Of a DNA stretch of 64,000 nucleotides, positions 17,182 to 28,900 are shown in pieces. This DNA is from Lentzea sp. NEAU-D7 (GTDB taxonomy: Bacteria; Actinomycetota; Actinomycetes; Mycobacteriales; Pseudonocardiaceae). The translations under genes were made by a program, and so were the position numbers. How positions within the stretch are numbered: the first letter of the stretch is position 1; each line of letters opens with the position of its first letter. The notes beneath the pieces are model-generated. The model was not told the origin of the DNA, did no database searches, and saw nothing but the letters and a program-made list of their open reading frames with translations. The stretch is taken from positions 682,001-746,000 of the forward strand of contig NZ_JAPJDL010000001.1 of the NCBI RefSeq assembly GCF_026242055.1, written 5' to 3'.

Positions 17182-17230
17182 GCACGCGGGATTTCGCGTG
17201 CGGTCCTACCGCACGGAAGCTCCCGCGTGC
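17182..17230. terminator. Long imperfect hairpin between convergent genes
   Basis: Outer arms GCACGCGGGA (17182-17191) and TCCCGCGTGC (17221-17230) are perfectly complementary. Inside, CGTGCGGT (17197-17204) pairs with ACCGCACG (17208-17215) around a 3-nt loop, with TTC/GAA pairing between the two stems. There is no U-tract. It is probably a bidirectional terminator for the response regulator (+) and the DUF2236 gene (-). Its length leaves room for another RNA role. Confidence 0.6.
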
Positions 17231-17299
17231 GGCCACCGAACATGAAAGGCGCCCACGTCAGAGGGTTCCGCCGTCCAGGACGGACATCTGGTCAGGCGC

Positions 17300-18382
17300 T
17301 CAGCGGCGGAGGCAGGCCGGCACGACCAGGGCGGTCGGCTGGCCGTCGGTGAGGGTGCGGACGCTCGCGCCGAGCAACACCTCGCCCGCCTTGTCGAGCA
17401 CCGCGCGGGCGACGCGGCTGCGGTCCTCGCCGCGTTCGAACACGCCCATCACCTTCGCGCCCGTCCTGACCGCCCTGGCCCAGCCCCGGGAGCGCGGGAC
17501 CTGCAGCCAGTCCGCGACCTCCTCGTCGACGACCTGCCGCACCATCGCCGCGACCACCCCGTCGAAAGCCTTGCCGGGTACGAACTTCTCGTACAGCTCG
17601 ACGAGGTTCCTGGTGAGCTCGACGCCTTCCTCCGACGGCGCGTAGGACGCCCGCACCATGGTGTCGCTGAGCTCTTCGGCCTCCGCCAGCGTCTCCGGCA
17701 TCACGTCCGCGCGGATGCCGAGCACCGCCCCCGCGACGCGCCAGACGTGGTAGTAGTCCTCGGCCTCGGTGTCGGTCACCGAGACGCCGATGCGGCGCAT
17801 GCCCTCGACCACCTGCACCGAGAAGATCAGCAGCGCGCCGAGCAGGTCCTGCTGGCACACCGGGACGCCGTCCGCCTCGTGGTCCCACTCCGGTGAGCGG
17901 CCGACGAAGTAGCGGACCGCCGCGTGGATCAGCCGGGTCTTCTGGATGGTCGGCACGAACGAGCCGCCCGTGCCGAAAGCGTTGGGCTCCATCATGTTCA
18001 GCACGAACTGCGACGTCTCCGACAGCCGGCGGTGCGGCTGGTTGAGCCGGTGCGTGAGCGTGAGGACGCGGGACGGCCTGGGCTGCGCGTAGCAGTTGAC
18101 CATCGCACCGAACGACAGCACCGACGCCACGTGCACCCCGTCGTCGACGAAGAACTCGTGCGCGCGGGCGACGCGTTCCTCGTCCATCCACTCGGGCGGG
18201 TCGTCGGTGGCGACGAGGTAGTCGCGGACCACGGGCGGCAGGTGCTCCGGGACGGGCTCGTCGTTGCCGCGGAACTCCGCGAGCACCTGGTTGACCTCGT
18301 TCAGGTCGCCGCTCTCGATCAGGTGCGCGATGACGGCGTCGGCGAGCGGGTCGCCCTCGTACTTCAGTGCCTGCAGGTCCAC
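17300..18382 (-). CDS. DUF2236 (MpaB/Lcp-like) oxygenase-family protein
   Basis: A 360-aa predominantly helical protein with no signal peptide. The core has RLNQPHRRLSETSQF, then KTRLIHAAVRYF with Arg150, His153 and Arg157. This matches the R-x-x-H-x-x-x-R pattern around the axial heme ligand of latex clearing protein (rubber oxygenase). DUF2236 also includes fungal MpaB, so the substrate need not be rubber, and the lack of a secretion signal argues against extracellular rubber cleavage. A b-type heme oxygenase is likely by family. The stop at 17300 faces the hairpin at 17182-17230. The gene stands alone, 116 nt downstream of the GntR gene on the same strand. Confidence 0.83.
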   Translation of the reverse strand: MDLQALKYEGDPLADAVIAHLIESGDLNEVNQVLAEFRGNDEPVPEHLPPVVRDYLVATDDPPEWMDEERVARAHEFFVDDGVHVASVLSFGAMVNCYAQPRPSRVLTLTHRLNQPHRRLSETSQFVLNMMEPNAFGTGGSFVPTIQKTRLIHAAVRYFVGRSPEWDHEADGVPVCQQDLLGALLIFSVQVVEGMRRIGVSVTDTEAEDYYHVWRVAGAVLGIRADVMPETLAEAEELSDTMVRASYAPSEEGVELTRNLVELYEKFVPGKAFDGVVAAMVRQVVDEEVADWLQVPRSRGWARAVRTGAKVMGVFERGEDRSRVARAVLDKAGEVLLGASVRTLTDGQPTALVVPACLRR

Positions 18383-18498
18383 GCCGCCGAGCGTAGGAGC
18401 GCCGGCGGGCGGTTGATCGTTCCGATCACCTCTTCAGCCCAGTGGATCCACGCGTTCGTGAGCGGTGGTGATCTCGATCGGAGTAGAGGCGGCCAGGA

Positions 18499-19140
18499 TC
18501 AGGAACCTGAGGTGAGGACGTCGAAGGCGTGCCTGCGGTGCTCCGCGAACAGCTTCAGCGCCCCCTCGGCGTTCCCCAGCCGCAGCGCGGCCACCAGGTC
18601 CCGGTGCTCGTCGCGGATCTGCTCCAGGTAGCCGTCCGTGCTCAGCCGCACCCGCGTGATCAGGAACAGGTGCACCTGCGACCGGATCGCCTCCCAGGCC
18701 TGGGTCAGCCGCGAGTGGCCGGCGGCGGCGTACACGGCGTCGTGGAACGCGATGTCGCACCGCACCATCTCGTGCGGTGTCGAGGCGCGCTCCATCTCCA
18801 GCGCCGCCGCGGCGATCTTCTCCAGCGAGGCGCCCGTGGCCACCACGCGCTGGACGGCGAGCGTCTCCAGGGCGCCCCGCAGACTGTCCAGCTCGGCCAC
18901 GTCCTCGAGCGACAGCTCGGCCACCGTGGTGCCCCGGTGCCACTCGGTGCGCACCAGGCCCTCGTGTTCGAGCAGGCGCAGCGCGTCCCGCACGGGGCCG
19001 CGGGAGACCTGCAGGGCCGTGGACAGCTCCACCTCGCGCAGCGCGCTGCCCGGCGGGTAGCCGCCGTCGAAGATGGCCACGCGGATCATGTCCGCGACCT
19101 CGCTGCCCAGACCTCGCCGTCGCGCCGGACCCACTGTCAT
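18499..19140 (-). CDS. GntR family transcriptional regulator, FadR/FCD subfamily
   Basis: A 213-aa DNA-binding protein. The N-terminal winged helix (residues 10-75) has LREVELSTALQVSRGPVRDALRLLEHEGLV. The C-terminal helical FCD ligand domain has the metal-site residues of the family: D-x-x-x-H (CDIAFHDAVY), the RDEHRDLVAAL histidine and the FAEHRRHAFD histidine. Such regulators usually bind small organic acids. It is divergent from the VOC gene, separated by 50 nt that contain two copies of AATGTTAACA, so it most likely represses that gene and itself. Confidence 0.88.
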   Translation of the reverse strand: MTVGPARRRGLGSEVADMIRVAIFDGGYPPGSALREVELSTALQVSRGPVRDALRLLEHEGLVRTEWHRGTTVAELSLEDVAELDSLRGALETLAVQRVVATGASLEKIAAAALEMERASTPHEMVRCDIAFHDAVYAAAGHSRLTQAWEAIRSQVHLFLITRVRLSTDGYLEQIRDEHRDLVAALRLGNAEGALKLFAEHRRHAFDVLTSGS

Positions 19141-19146
19141 GTGAGC

Positions 19147-19185
19147 AATGTTAACAAGACGACATCTTGTCTGAATGTTAACATT
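19147..19185. promoter_or_regulatory. Operator region shared by the GntR and VOC genes
   Basis: AATGTTAACA occurs at 19147-19156 and again at 19174-19183. The second is part of the 12-bp palindrome AATGTTAACATT (19174-19185). Between them lies an inverted repeat, CAAGA and TCTTG (19155-19169). The spacing between copies is 27 bp. TGT-N2-ACA symmetry is compatible with FCD-type GntR sites. Confidence 0.6.
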
Positions 19186-19190
19186 CCTAC

Positions 19191-19607
19191 ATGCCGAACA
19201 TCCCCCGTTTCCACCTCGCCATGCCCGTCGACGACCTCTCCGCCGCTCGCGAGTTCTACGGCGAGACCCTCGGCCTGGAGCAGGGCCGCAGTTCCGACAC
19301 CTGGATCGACTGGAACCTGCACGGCCACCAGTTCGTCACCCACCTCGCGCCGAGGACCGAGCGCGTCAGCAACCCGGTCGACGGCCACGACGTGCCGGTC
19401 CCCCACTTCGGCCTGGTCCTGACCGTGGACGAGTTCCAGGCCCTGGCGGCCAGGCTGGCGGACGCCGGCACGAAGTTCGTCATCGAGCCGTACGTGCGGT
19501 TCAAGGGCGAGCCCGGTGAGCAGTGGACGATGTTCCTGCTGGACCCCGCGGGCAACGCGCTGGAGTTCAAGGCCTTCGCGAACGACGCGCAGGTGTTCGC
19601 GGTCTGA
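19191..19607 (+). CDS. VOC superfamily (glyoxalase/bleomycin resistance/dioxygenase) protein
   Basis: A 138-aa cytosolic protein with the beta-alpha-beta-beta-beta VOC repeats. It starts [26 protein letters not shown] (His8 as possible metal ligand), continues with [19 protein letters not shown] (second His) and ends [15 protein letters not shown] (Glu ligand). This His/His/Glu pattern fits a metal-dependent lyase, isomerase or dioxygenase rather than a simple binding protein. The ATG is 5 nt after the operator palindrome, so the message has a very short leader or none. The substrate may be the ligand of the divergent GntR regulator. Confidence 0.85.
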   Translation: MPNIPRFHLAMPVDDLSAAREFYGETLGLEQGRSSDTWIDWNLHGHQFVTHLAPRTERVSNPVDGHDVPVPHFGLVLTVDEFQALAARLADAGTKFVIEPYVRFKGEPGEQWTMFLLDPAGNALEFKAFANDAQVFAV

Positions 19608-19622
19608 GGCTCCCCCAAAAAT

Positions 19623-19639
19623 CTTGCACAACGCGCAAG
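19623..19639. promoter_or_regulatory. Inverted repeat in the P450 promoter region
   Basis: CTTGC (19623-19627) and GCAAG (19635-19639) form an inverted repeat 66 bp before the P450 ATG. The TetR gene downstream of the P450 has TTTGCGC just before its own start, sharing the TTGCGC core. A common regulator is possible but unproven. Confidence 0.35.
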
Positions 19640-19704
19640 TATCGGTACCGTGGAGGTGACGCCGAGCCACGACCCGGTCACACCGGGTCAGACAGGGAGA
19701 GGCC

Positions 19705-20946
19705 ATGTCCACGGCCGAGCGGCAGCGCAGCGCGCAGGAGCTCATCCGCCCGCAGTTGCCCGCCGAACTCACCAACCGCGGCAAGTGCCCGTTCGACCCG
19801 GCCACCGGGCTGACCGAGCTGAGCGGGCACGGGCGGATCCACAGGATCGAGCACAACGGCGACACCGTCTGGCTCGTCACCGGACACGACGAGGCACGGG
19901 CGGTGCTCGCCGCGCCGCAGATGAGCTCGGACCGGGTCAACAGCCCGCGGGCGAGGGCGCTGATCTCTCCCGAGCTGCACGCGGAGCTGTTCCCGCCGGA
20001 GCGCAGGGCCGGGTCGTTCATCTTCATGGACGCCCCCGAACACACCCGCTACCGCCGGATGCTGACCGGGCAGTTCACCGTGCGCAGGATGCGGGACCTC
20101 ACGCCGCGCGTGCACGAGATCGTCACGGCCCAGCTCGACGCGATGATCGAGAAGGGACCGCCCGCCGATCTCGTGCACGACTTCGCGCTGCCCGTGCCGT
20201 CACTGGTGATCTGCGAACTGCTCGGCGTCGACTACGGCGACCGCGACGAGTTCCAGCGCCGCACGGCCAAGCTGCTCAGCCTGAACACCACGGTCGACGA
20301 ACAGATCAAGAACACCACCGAGCTGCGGAAGTTCATGTACGGGCTCGTGTGCGCGAAGCGGCGGAGTCCCGGCGACGACCTGCTGTCCGGGCTCGTGCGC
20401 GACACCGACCTCGACGACAACGAGCTCACCGGCATCGCGAACCTGCTGCTCATCGCGGGCCACGAGACGACGGCGAACATGCTGGCGCTCGGCACGTTCG
20501 CGCTGCTGGAGCACCCCGACCAGTTCGCGAGGCTCCGCGACGACCCGGACCTGGTCGAGAACGCGGTCGAGGAGCTGCTGCGGTACCTGTCGATCATCAG
20601 CTCGGGCGTCTCACGGCACGCCAAGGAGGACGTCGTGATCGGCGGCGCCACCATCCGCGCCGGCGAGACGGTCGTGGTGTCGGTGCCCGCGGCCAACCGC
20701 GACGACAGCCAGTACGACGACCCGCACGCGCTCCTCGTCGACCGGCCGCGCGGCCACCACGTGGCGTTCGGGCACGGCATCCACCAGTGCCTCGGCCAGC
20801 AGCTGGCGCGGGTGGAGATGGCGGTCGGCTTCAGCGAGCTGTTGCGCCGGTTGCCGGCGCTCGAGCTCGCCGTGCCCGCCGCCGAGGTGCCGTTGCGGAC
20901 CGACATGTCGATCTACGGCGTGCACAGGCTCCCGGTCACCTGGTGA
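19705..20946 (+). CDS. Cytochrome P450 (CYP105/107-like class I bacterial P450)
   Basis: A 413-aa soluble monooxygenase. Signatures seen: the I-helix AGHETT (about residues 251-256), the K-helix ExxR in AVEELLRY (about 289-296), the PR-containing segment VDRPRGHHVAFG, and the heme loop FGHGIHQCLGQQLAR with Cys362 as thiolate ligand. The family hydroxylates small molecules using a ferredoxin and reductase. No ferredoxin gene is adjacent, so electrons must come from elsewhere. The start is the ATG at 19705 with AGGGAGAGG upstream. The last codons (Val-Thr-Trp-stop) are repeated downstream in a small tandem duplication. The convergent TetR gene may control it. Confidence 0.93.
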   Translation: MSTAERQRSAQELIRPQLPAELTNRGKCPFDPATGLTELSGHGRIHRIEHNGDTVWLVTGHDEARAVLAAPQMSSDRVNSPRARALISPELHAELFPPERRAGSFIFMDAPEHTRYRRMLTGQFTVRRMRDLTPRVHEIVTAQLDAMIEKGPPADLVHDFALPVPSLVICELLGVDYGDRDEFQRRTAKLLSLNTTVDEQIKNTTELRKFMYGLVCAKRRSPGDDLLSGLVRDTDLDDNELTGIANLLLIAGHETTANMLALGTFALLEHPDQFARLRDDPDLVENAVEELLRYLSIISSGVSRHAKEDVVIGGATIRAGETVVVSVPAANRDDSQYDDPHALLVDRPRGHHVAFGHGIHQCLGQQLARVEMAVGFSELLRRLPALELAVPAAEVPLRTDMSIYGVHRLPVTW

Positions 20947-20982
20947 ACGCCGTCACCTGGTGAACGCCGTCACCGGGTGAAC
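20942..20982. repeat. 17-bp tandem repeat across the P450/TetR junction
   Basis: The unit GGTGAACGCCGTCACCT at 20942-20958 is followed by a copy with one change (20959-20975) and a partial copy (20976-20982). Each unit contains GGTGA and TCACC arms that could form a small hairpin. The P450 terminal codons GTC ACC TGG TGA recur at 17-nt intervals, so this is a slippage-type duplication at the 3' ends of two convergent genes, perhaps acting as a weak terminator. Confidence 0.75.
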
Positions 20983-21560
20983 CCGGCACCGAGCTGGTCG
21001 ATCATCCGGCCGACCAGCTCGGTGACGTCGAACCTGTCCGTGGCCTGGGGTGTGTCCAGCCACCACTGCACGACCGCGCGCATCGACGCGAGGATCGTCG
21101 ACGCCGTCACCGCCGGATAGGGGTCCACCTCGGGGTCGGCGCCGCAGCGCACCGCGATCGCCGCTGCCAGGGCCTGCTCGCGGGCGGAGTAGGCGGCGAA
21201 CACGTGCGGCAGCAGCGCGGGGTCGCGCCGGAGCCGGCGCAGCTGCCGGAGGCGGTCGAGGTCGACGTGGCGCGGGTAGATCGTCCGCAGGGCCTCGCGC
21301 AGGGCGACGAGCACCGGTTCGTCCGCGGGCCGCGCGGCGAACTCCTCCACGAACGCGAGCGCCGTCGCCGTGTCCCCGGCGACGACCGCTTCCTCCTTGG
21401 AGGAGAAGTAGTTGAAGAACGTCCGCAGCGACACCCCGGCCGCCCGCGCGATCTGGTCCACCGTCACCCGGTCGAGGCCGTGCTCCACGCACAGGCTCCA
21501 GGCGGCGTCACCCAGCGCTTCCCTGGTCGCCGCCTTCTTGCGTTCACGCAGGCCCGTCAT
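20970..21560 (-). CDS. TetR/AcrR family transcriptional regulator
   Basis: A 196-aa repressor. The helix-turn-helix is at about residues 28-52 (VDQIARAAGVSLRTFFNYFSSKEEAV), very similar in recognition helix to the TetR at 2133-2756 (VSVRTFFNYFASKDEAL). The C-terminal domain is helical with a WWLDTPQATDRFD segment. The ATG is preceded on the minus strand by TAATCT, 7 nt upstream, so the message is probably leaderless. It converges on the P450 gene with a 23-nt gap and is divergent from the subtilase gene, either of which could be its target. Confidence 0.88.
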   Translation of the reverse strand: MTGLRERKKAATREALGDAAWSLCVEHGLDRVTVDQIARAAGVSLRTFFNYFSSKEEAVVAGDTATALAFVEEFAARPADEPVLVALREALRTIYPRHVDLDRLRQLRRLRRDPALLPHVFAAYSAREQALAAAIAVRCGADPEVDPYPAVTASTILASMRAVVQWWLDTPQATDRFDVTELVGRMIDQLGAGFTR

Positions 21561-21665
21561 GGCGCAAAGATTAAAGCGTGCCGGAAATTGGTGTAGACCT
21601 TGTCAGCCAGGTGAGCACCTCATTACGGTCCGTGAGAACGCTCTCACACACCTACGGAGGACCGG

Positions 21666-24739
<3,074 letters not shown>

Positions 24740-24743
<4 letters not shown>

Positions 24744-25552
24744 AGGAAGGCGCCCGCGTGCTCCCGAGCCCACGAGGCGAAGGAGCGCGCGGGCCTTCCC
24801 AGCACGTCCTCGACATCGCGCACCACCGTGTACCCCTCGGCGGGCATGTCCCGCTTCCACCCGAGCAGGACGTCGACGACCTCGCGAGGCCTCCCCGCGC
24901 GGAGCATCTCGTCGCGCGCCTCCTCCTCGGACTGCTCGACGTAGGTGACCTCCCGCCCGATCGCCGCGCCGATCGCCGCCACCTGTTCCGGCACGGACAA
25001 CGCCTCCGGCCCCGTCAACGTGTACGTGCGGCCGCCGTGCCCACCCCTCACGAGCACGGCGGCCGCCACCGCGCCGATGTCGCCTTCGTGCACGAGCGCA
25101 CTCCGCGCGTACGCGAACGGCTCGCGCACCACCCCCTCCCGGCGCACCGACTCGGCCCAGACCAGCGAGTTCGACATGAAGTCCATCGGCCGCAGCACGG
25201 TCCACTCCAGCGAGCTCGCCGTGACCGCCTCCTCCAGCGGGCTCCGGTACCCGCTCCACAGCACCGTGATCCTGCGGACACCGGCCTTCTCCGCCCGCTG
25301 CACCAGCTCCGGCCCGGTGAGCAGCGCGGCGTAGTCGGCACCCGCGTTCGACAGCAGGTGCACGCCCGTGACGCCGTCGAACGGAATCGTCTCGGGCCGC
25401 GTCAGGTCTCCCTCGACGACCTCGACCCCGGCCGGAAGCCGCGCCGCCGCCGCGTTCCTGGTGACCGCGCGGACCCGCTGGCCGAGCGCGAGGAGTTCCT
25501 TCACCACCTGGGCTCCGGCGTTCCCGGTCGCCCCCGTCACGAGAACCGTCAT
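24740..25552 (-). CDS. NmrA-like NAD(P)H-binding family protein (atypical SDR)
   Basis: A 270-aa cytosolic Rossmann-fold protein. The N-terminal nucleotide-binding motif is TGATGNAGAQVVKEL (residues 6-20), and the VEVVEGDLTRPETI segment positions the cofactor's adenine. It lacks the YxxxK of classical SDRs, which fits NmrA/QOR2-type redox sensors or quinone reductases. The promoter on the minus strand reads TTGACC, 17 bp, TCTACG. The gene faces the subtilase and is divergent from the large beta-helix enzyme gene, separated by a 375-nt regulator-rich region. Role: probable redox or isomerase activity on an unknown small molecule. Confidence 0.86.
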
Positions 25553-25927
25553 GGAGCCGAACGTAGAACCTGCAGTTCACTCGAGGTCAAGCAAGTTCAC
25601 GAAGCTCTCAAACTTGCGCAAACCTTACGCAAGCACGGCAAACACGGAGCAAGCGGCCGCAAGCCAAAAGATCGGCCCACCATCAATTTTCGAGCCAGGT
25701 TCGGGCCCGAACCTCCCGCAAAGCCGTCCGTCCAGCCGCTGGTGATCGCCCTTGCCGACGCTGGCACACTGGTCGGATACGGGAACGAACACCCGTCTTT
25801 CCTGTTCAGAGCGCTATGTCGCAAATTTGCGCAATCACGTCGAGATATTGCGGTAATCTGCTGGTCACTTCTACGGTGAGGCGCGCCACACCCCCTCGCG
25901 TCCCCACCGAGAAGGGCCAAGCACGCC
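25553..25927. promoter_or_regulatory. 375-nt non-coding regulatory region, AT-richer than its surroundings
   Basis: No convincing coding sequence is present. It holds the minus-strand promoter of the NmrA-like gene, a run of five GCAAA/GCAAG elements at about 10-bp intervals, two copies of TTGCGCAA (25614-25621 and 25827-25834), and the palindrome GCAAATTTGC (25821-25830) overlapping the second copy. TTGCGCAA cores are typical of LacI-family sugar regulators. This suits the polysaccharide-degrading gene that follows. Confidence 0.6.
25618..25663 (+). repeat. Helically phased GCAAA/GCAAG direct-repeat array
   Basis: GCAAR elements start at 25618, 25629, 25638, 25649 and 25659. The intervals of 11, 9, 11 and 10 bp place them on one face of the helix. 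A further GCAAG lies at 25591. Such arrays are bound by cooperatively polymerising regulators such as SARPs in actinobacteria. The binding protein here is unknown. Confidence 0.5.
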
Positions 25928-28900
25928 ATGTCACCGACGACACGCGTTCGCTCCCTGCTAGCCCCGATAGCGGCACTGATCACCGCGGCGGCGACCCTGA
26001 CCACCGCCCCCGCGGCCCAGGCCGCCCCTGTCAGCCTGGACCTGGCCGAACAGACCCGGATCGACCAGGTCACCCTCACGTCCTCCAGGAACGGCACCGA
26101 GACGTTCGCCGTGCAGACGAGCCTGGACGGCAGAGGCTGGTCGACGCTGGTCGCGGAACGCCCACACGACTTCAGGAACGGCAAGGTGACGTTCCAGGTC
26201 GACCCGACGCTGGTCCGGCACGTCCGCGCCACCAGCACCACGGCCAAGCTCGAGGTGCGCGAGGCCGCGGTCGGCGCGAACCTCCAGGCCACGTACAGCG
26301 CGAGCAGCACCAACCAGAACTACGGGCCGGGCAACGCCGGCGACGGCAACCAGGGCACGTACTGGGAGAGCGCGAACAACGCGTTCCCGCAGTGGATCCA
26401 GGCCGATCTGGGCGCCGCCGTGAAGGCCGACCGGGTCGTGCTGAAGCTCCCGACCGGCGGCTGGGGCGCCCGCACCCAGACCCTCGCGGTCCAGGGCGGC
26501 ACCGACGGCCAGAACTTCACGGACCTCGTCGCCTCCCGGGGGTACGAGTTCACGCCGTCCGCGAACAACACCGTCACCATCGACTTCACCGCCGCGACCA
26601 CGCGCTACGTCCGGCTGCGGATCACGGCCAACACCGGCTGGCCGGCAGCCCAGCTCAGCGAGTTCGAGGTGCAGGGCCCCACCGGGGGTGACACGCAGGC
26701 GCCGAGCGCGCCGGGCAACCTCGCCCTGACCCAGCCGCAGGCCGGGCAGATCCGGCTGACCTGGAACGCGAGCACGGACAACACGGGCGTCACCGCCTAC
26801 GACGTCTACGCCAACGGCACCCTGCGGACCACGGTGACCGGCACGACCTACACCGACAGCCAGCCCGACGGCCTGCGCGTGAGCTACCACGTCATCGCGA
26901 AGGACGCGGCGGGCAACCAGTCCCCCGCCAGCAACACCGTGACGCGCGAAGGCGCCACGGGCACGAACCTGGCGCAGGGCAAGCCGGTCACGGCGAACAA
27001 CAACGTGCACAACTTCGTCGCCGCCAACGCCAACGACGGAAACCTGGCCACCTACTGGGAGTCCAACGGGTTCCCCGGCACGCTGACCGTCCAGCTGGGA
27101 TCGAACGCGGACGTCAGCTCGGTCGCGGTCAAGCTCAACCCCGACAGCGCGTGGGGTGCCCGCACGCAGAACGTCGAGGTCCTCGGCCGCGAGCAGAACG
27201 CCACCGGCTTCACGAGCCTGACCGCCGGCCGTGACTACCGCTTCGACCCGGCCTCCGGCAACGCGGTCACGATCAACGCGGCCGGACGGGTCGCCGACGT
27301 GCAACTGCGCGTCACGTCCAACACCGGTGCGCCCGGCGCCCAGGTGGCGGAGGTCCAGGTGTTCGGCACCCCTGCCCCGAATCCCGACCTCACCGTCACC
27401 ACGACGTCGATCACGCCGGCGAGCCCCGTCGAGACCGACCAGATCACGCTGAACGCGACGGTCCGCAACGCGGGCTCAGCGGCCAGCGCCGCCACCGACG
27501 TGACGTTCTTCCTCGGCACCACCGCTGTCGGCACGGCTCAGGTCGGCGCCCTGGCGGCGGGTGCGCAGGCCACCGCGAGCACCACGATCGCGGCCCGTCC
27601 CTCCGGCAGCTACGAGTACACGGCCAAGGTCGACGAGACCAAGAAGGTCGCGGAGCAGAACGAGACCAACAACGCCCGAATCCACCCGGACCCGCTGGTC
27701 GTGACGCCGGTCCCGAGCTCCGACCTGGTGGCCGTGCCGTCCTGGTCGCCGAGCAACCCGGCCGGCGGCCAGACCACGACGTTCAGCGTCGCGATCAAGA
27801 ACCAGGGCACCACCGCCAGCGCGGCCGGCGCGCACGGCGTCACGGTCACGATCCTGAACAGCAGCGGCCAGGCCGTGCGCACGCTGACCGGCAGCCACAC
27901 CGGCACGATCAACGCGGGCGCGACCACCGCCCCGCTCACCCTCGGCACGTGGCCCGCCGCCGACGGCCGCTACACCGTCCGCACCGTCATCGCCAATGAC
28001 GGCAACGAGATCCCGGCCAAGCAGGGCAACAACACCAGCGAGCAGTCGCTGTTCATCGGCCGCGGTGCCAGCGTCCCGTGGCAGCACGTCGAGGCCGAGG
28101 ACGCCACCGTCGGCGGTGGCGCGCAGGTCCTCGGTCCGAACAGGACGATCGGCGACCTCGCCGGTGAGGCCTCCGGCCGCCGCGCCGTCACGCTGAACGG
28201 GACCGGCCAGTCGGTCGAGTTCACGACGTCCGGCCCCACCAACACCCTCGTCACCCGGTTCTCCATCCCGGACAGCTCCGGTGGCGGCGGCATCACGTCG
28301 AACCTCAACGTCTACGTCAACGGCCAGTTCCACAAGGCCATCGACCTGACCTCCAAGTACATCTGGCTCTACGGCAACGAGGCCGAACCGGGCAACTCAC
28401 CGGGAGCGGGCGGGCCGCGCCACATCTACGACGAGGCGAACGTGATGCTCAACTCGACGTTCCCGGCGGGCACGAAGATCAAGCTGCAGAAGGACGCGGC
28501 CAACACCACGAACTACGCGATCGACTTCGTGAACTTCGAACAGGTGACGGCCGCCGCGAACCCCGATGCCGCACGCTACGCCGTGCCCGCCGGGTTCACC
28601 CACCAGGACGTGCAGAACGCGCTCGACCGCGTCCGGATGGACACGACCGGCGCCCTGGTCGGCGTCTACCTGCCCGCGGGCACCTACCCGACGGCGCAGA
28701 AGTTCCAGGTCTACGGCAAGGCGGTCCGGGTCGTCGGCGCGGGTCCCTGGTTCACCCGGTTCCAGGCGCCGCCCACGCAGGAGAACACCGACATCGGCTT
28801 CAGCGCGCAGCCGTCCGCGAGCGGGTCGACGTTCAGCGGGTTCGCCGTCTTCGGCAACTACACCGCGCGCATCAACGGGCCGGGCAAGGTGTTCGACCTC

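Noticed and set aside
17300..18382. Calling the DUF2236 protein a rubber oxygenase (Lcp)
   Set aside because: The heme-site pattern matches, but there is no Tat or Sec signal for an enzyme that must act outside the cell, and DUF2236 is a broad family.
19705..21560. A biosynthetic gene cluster around the P450
   Set aside because: No synthase, ferredoxin or tailoring partners lie within reach; the P450 has only a TetR neighbour.
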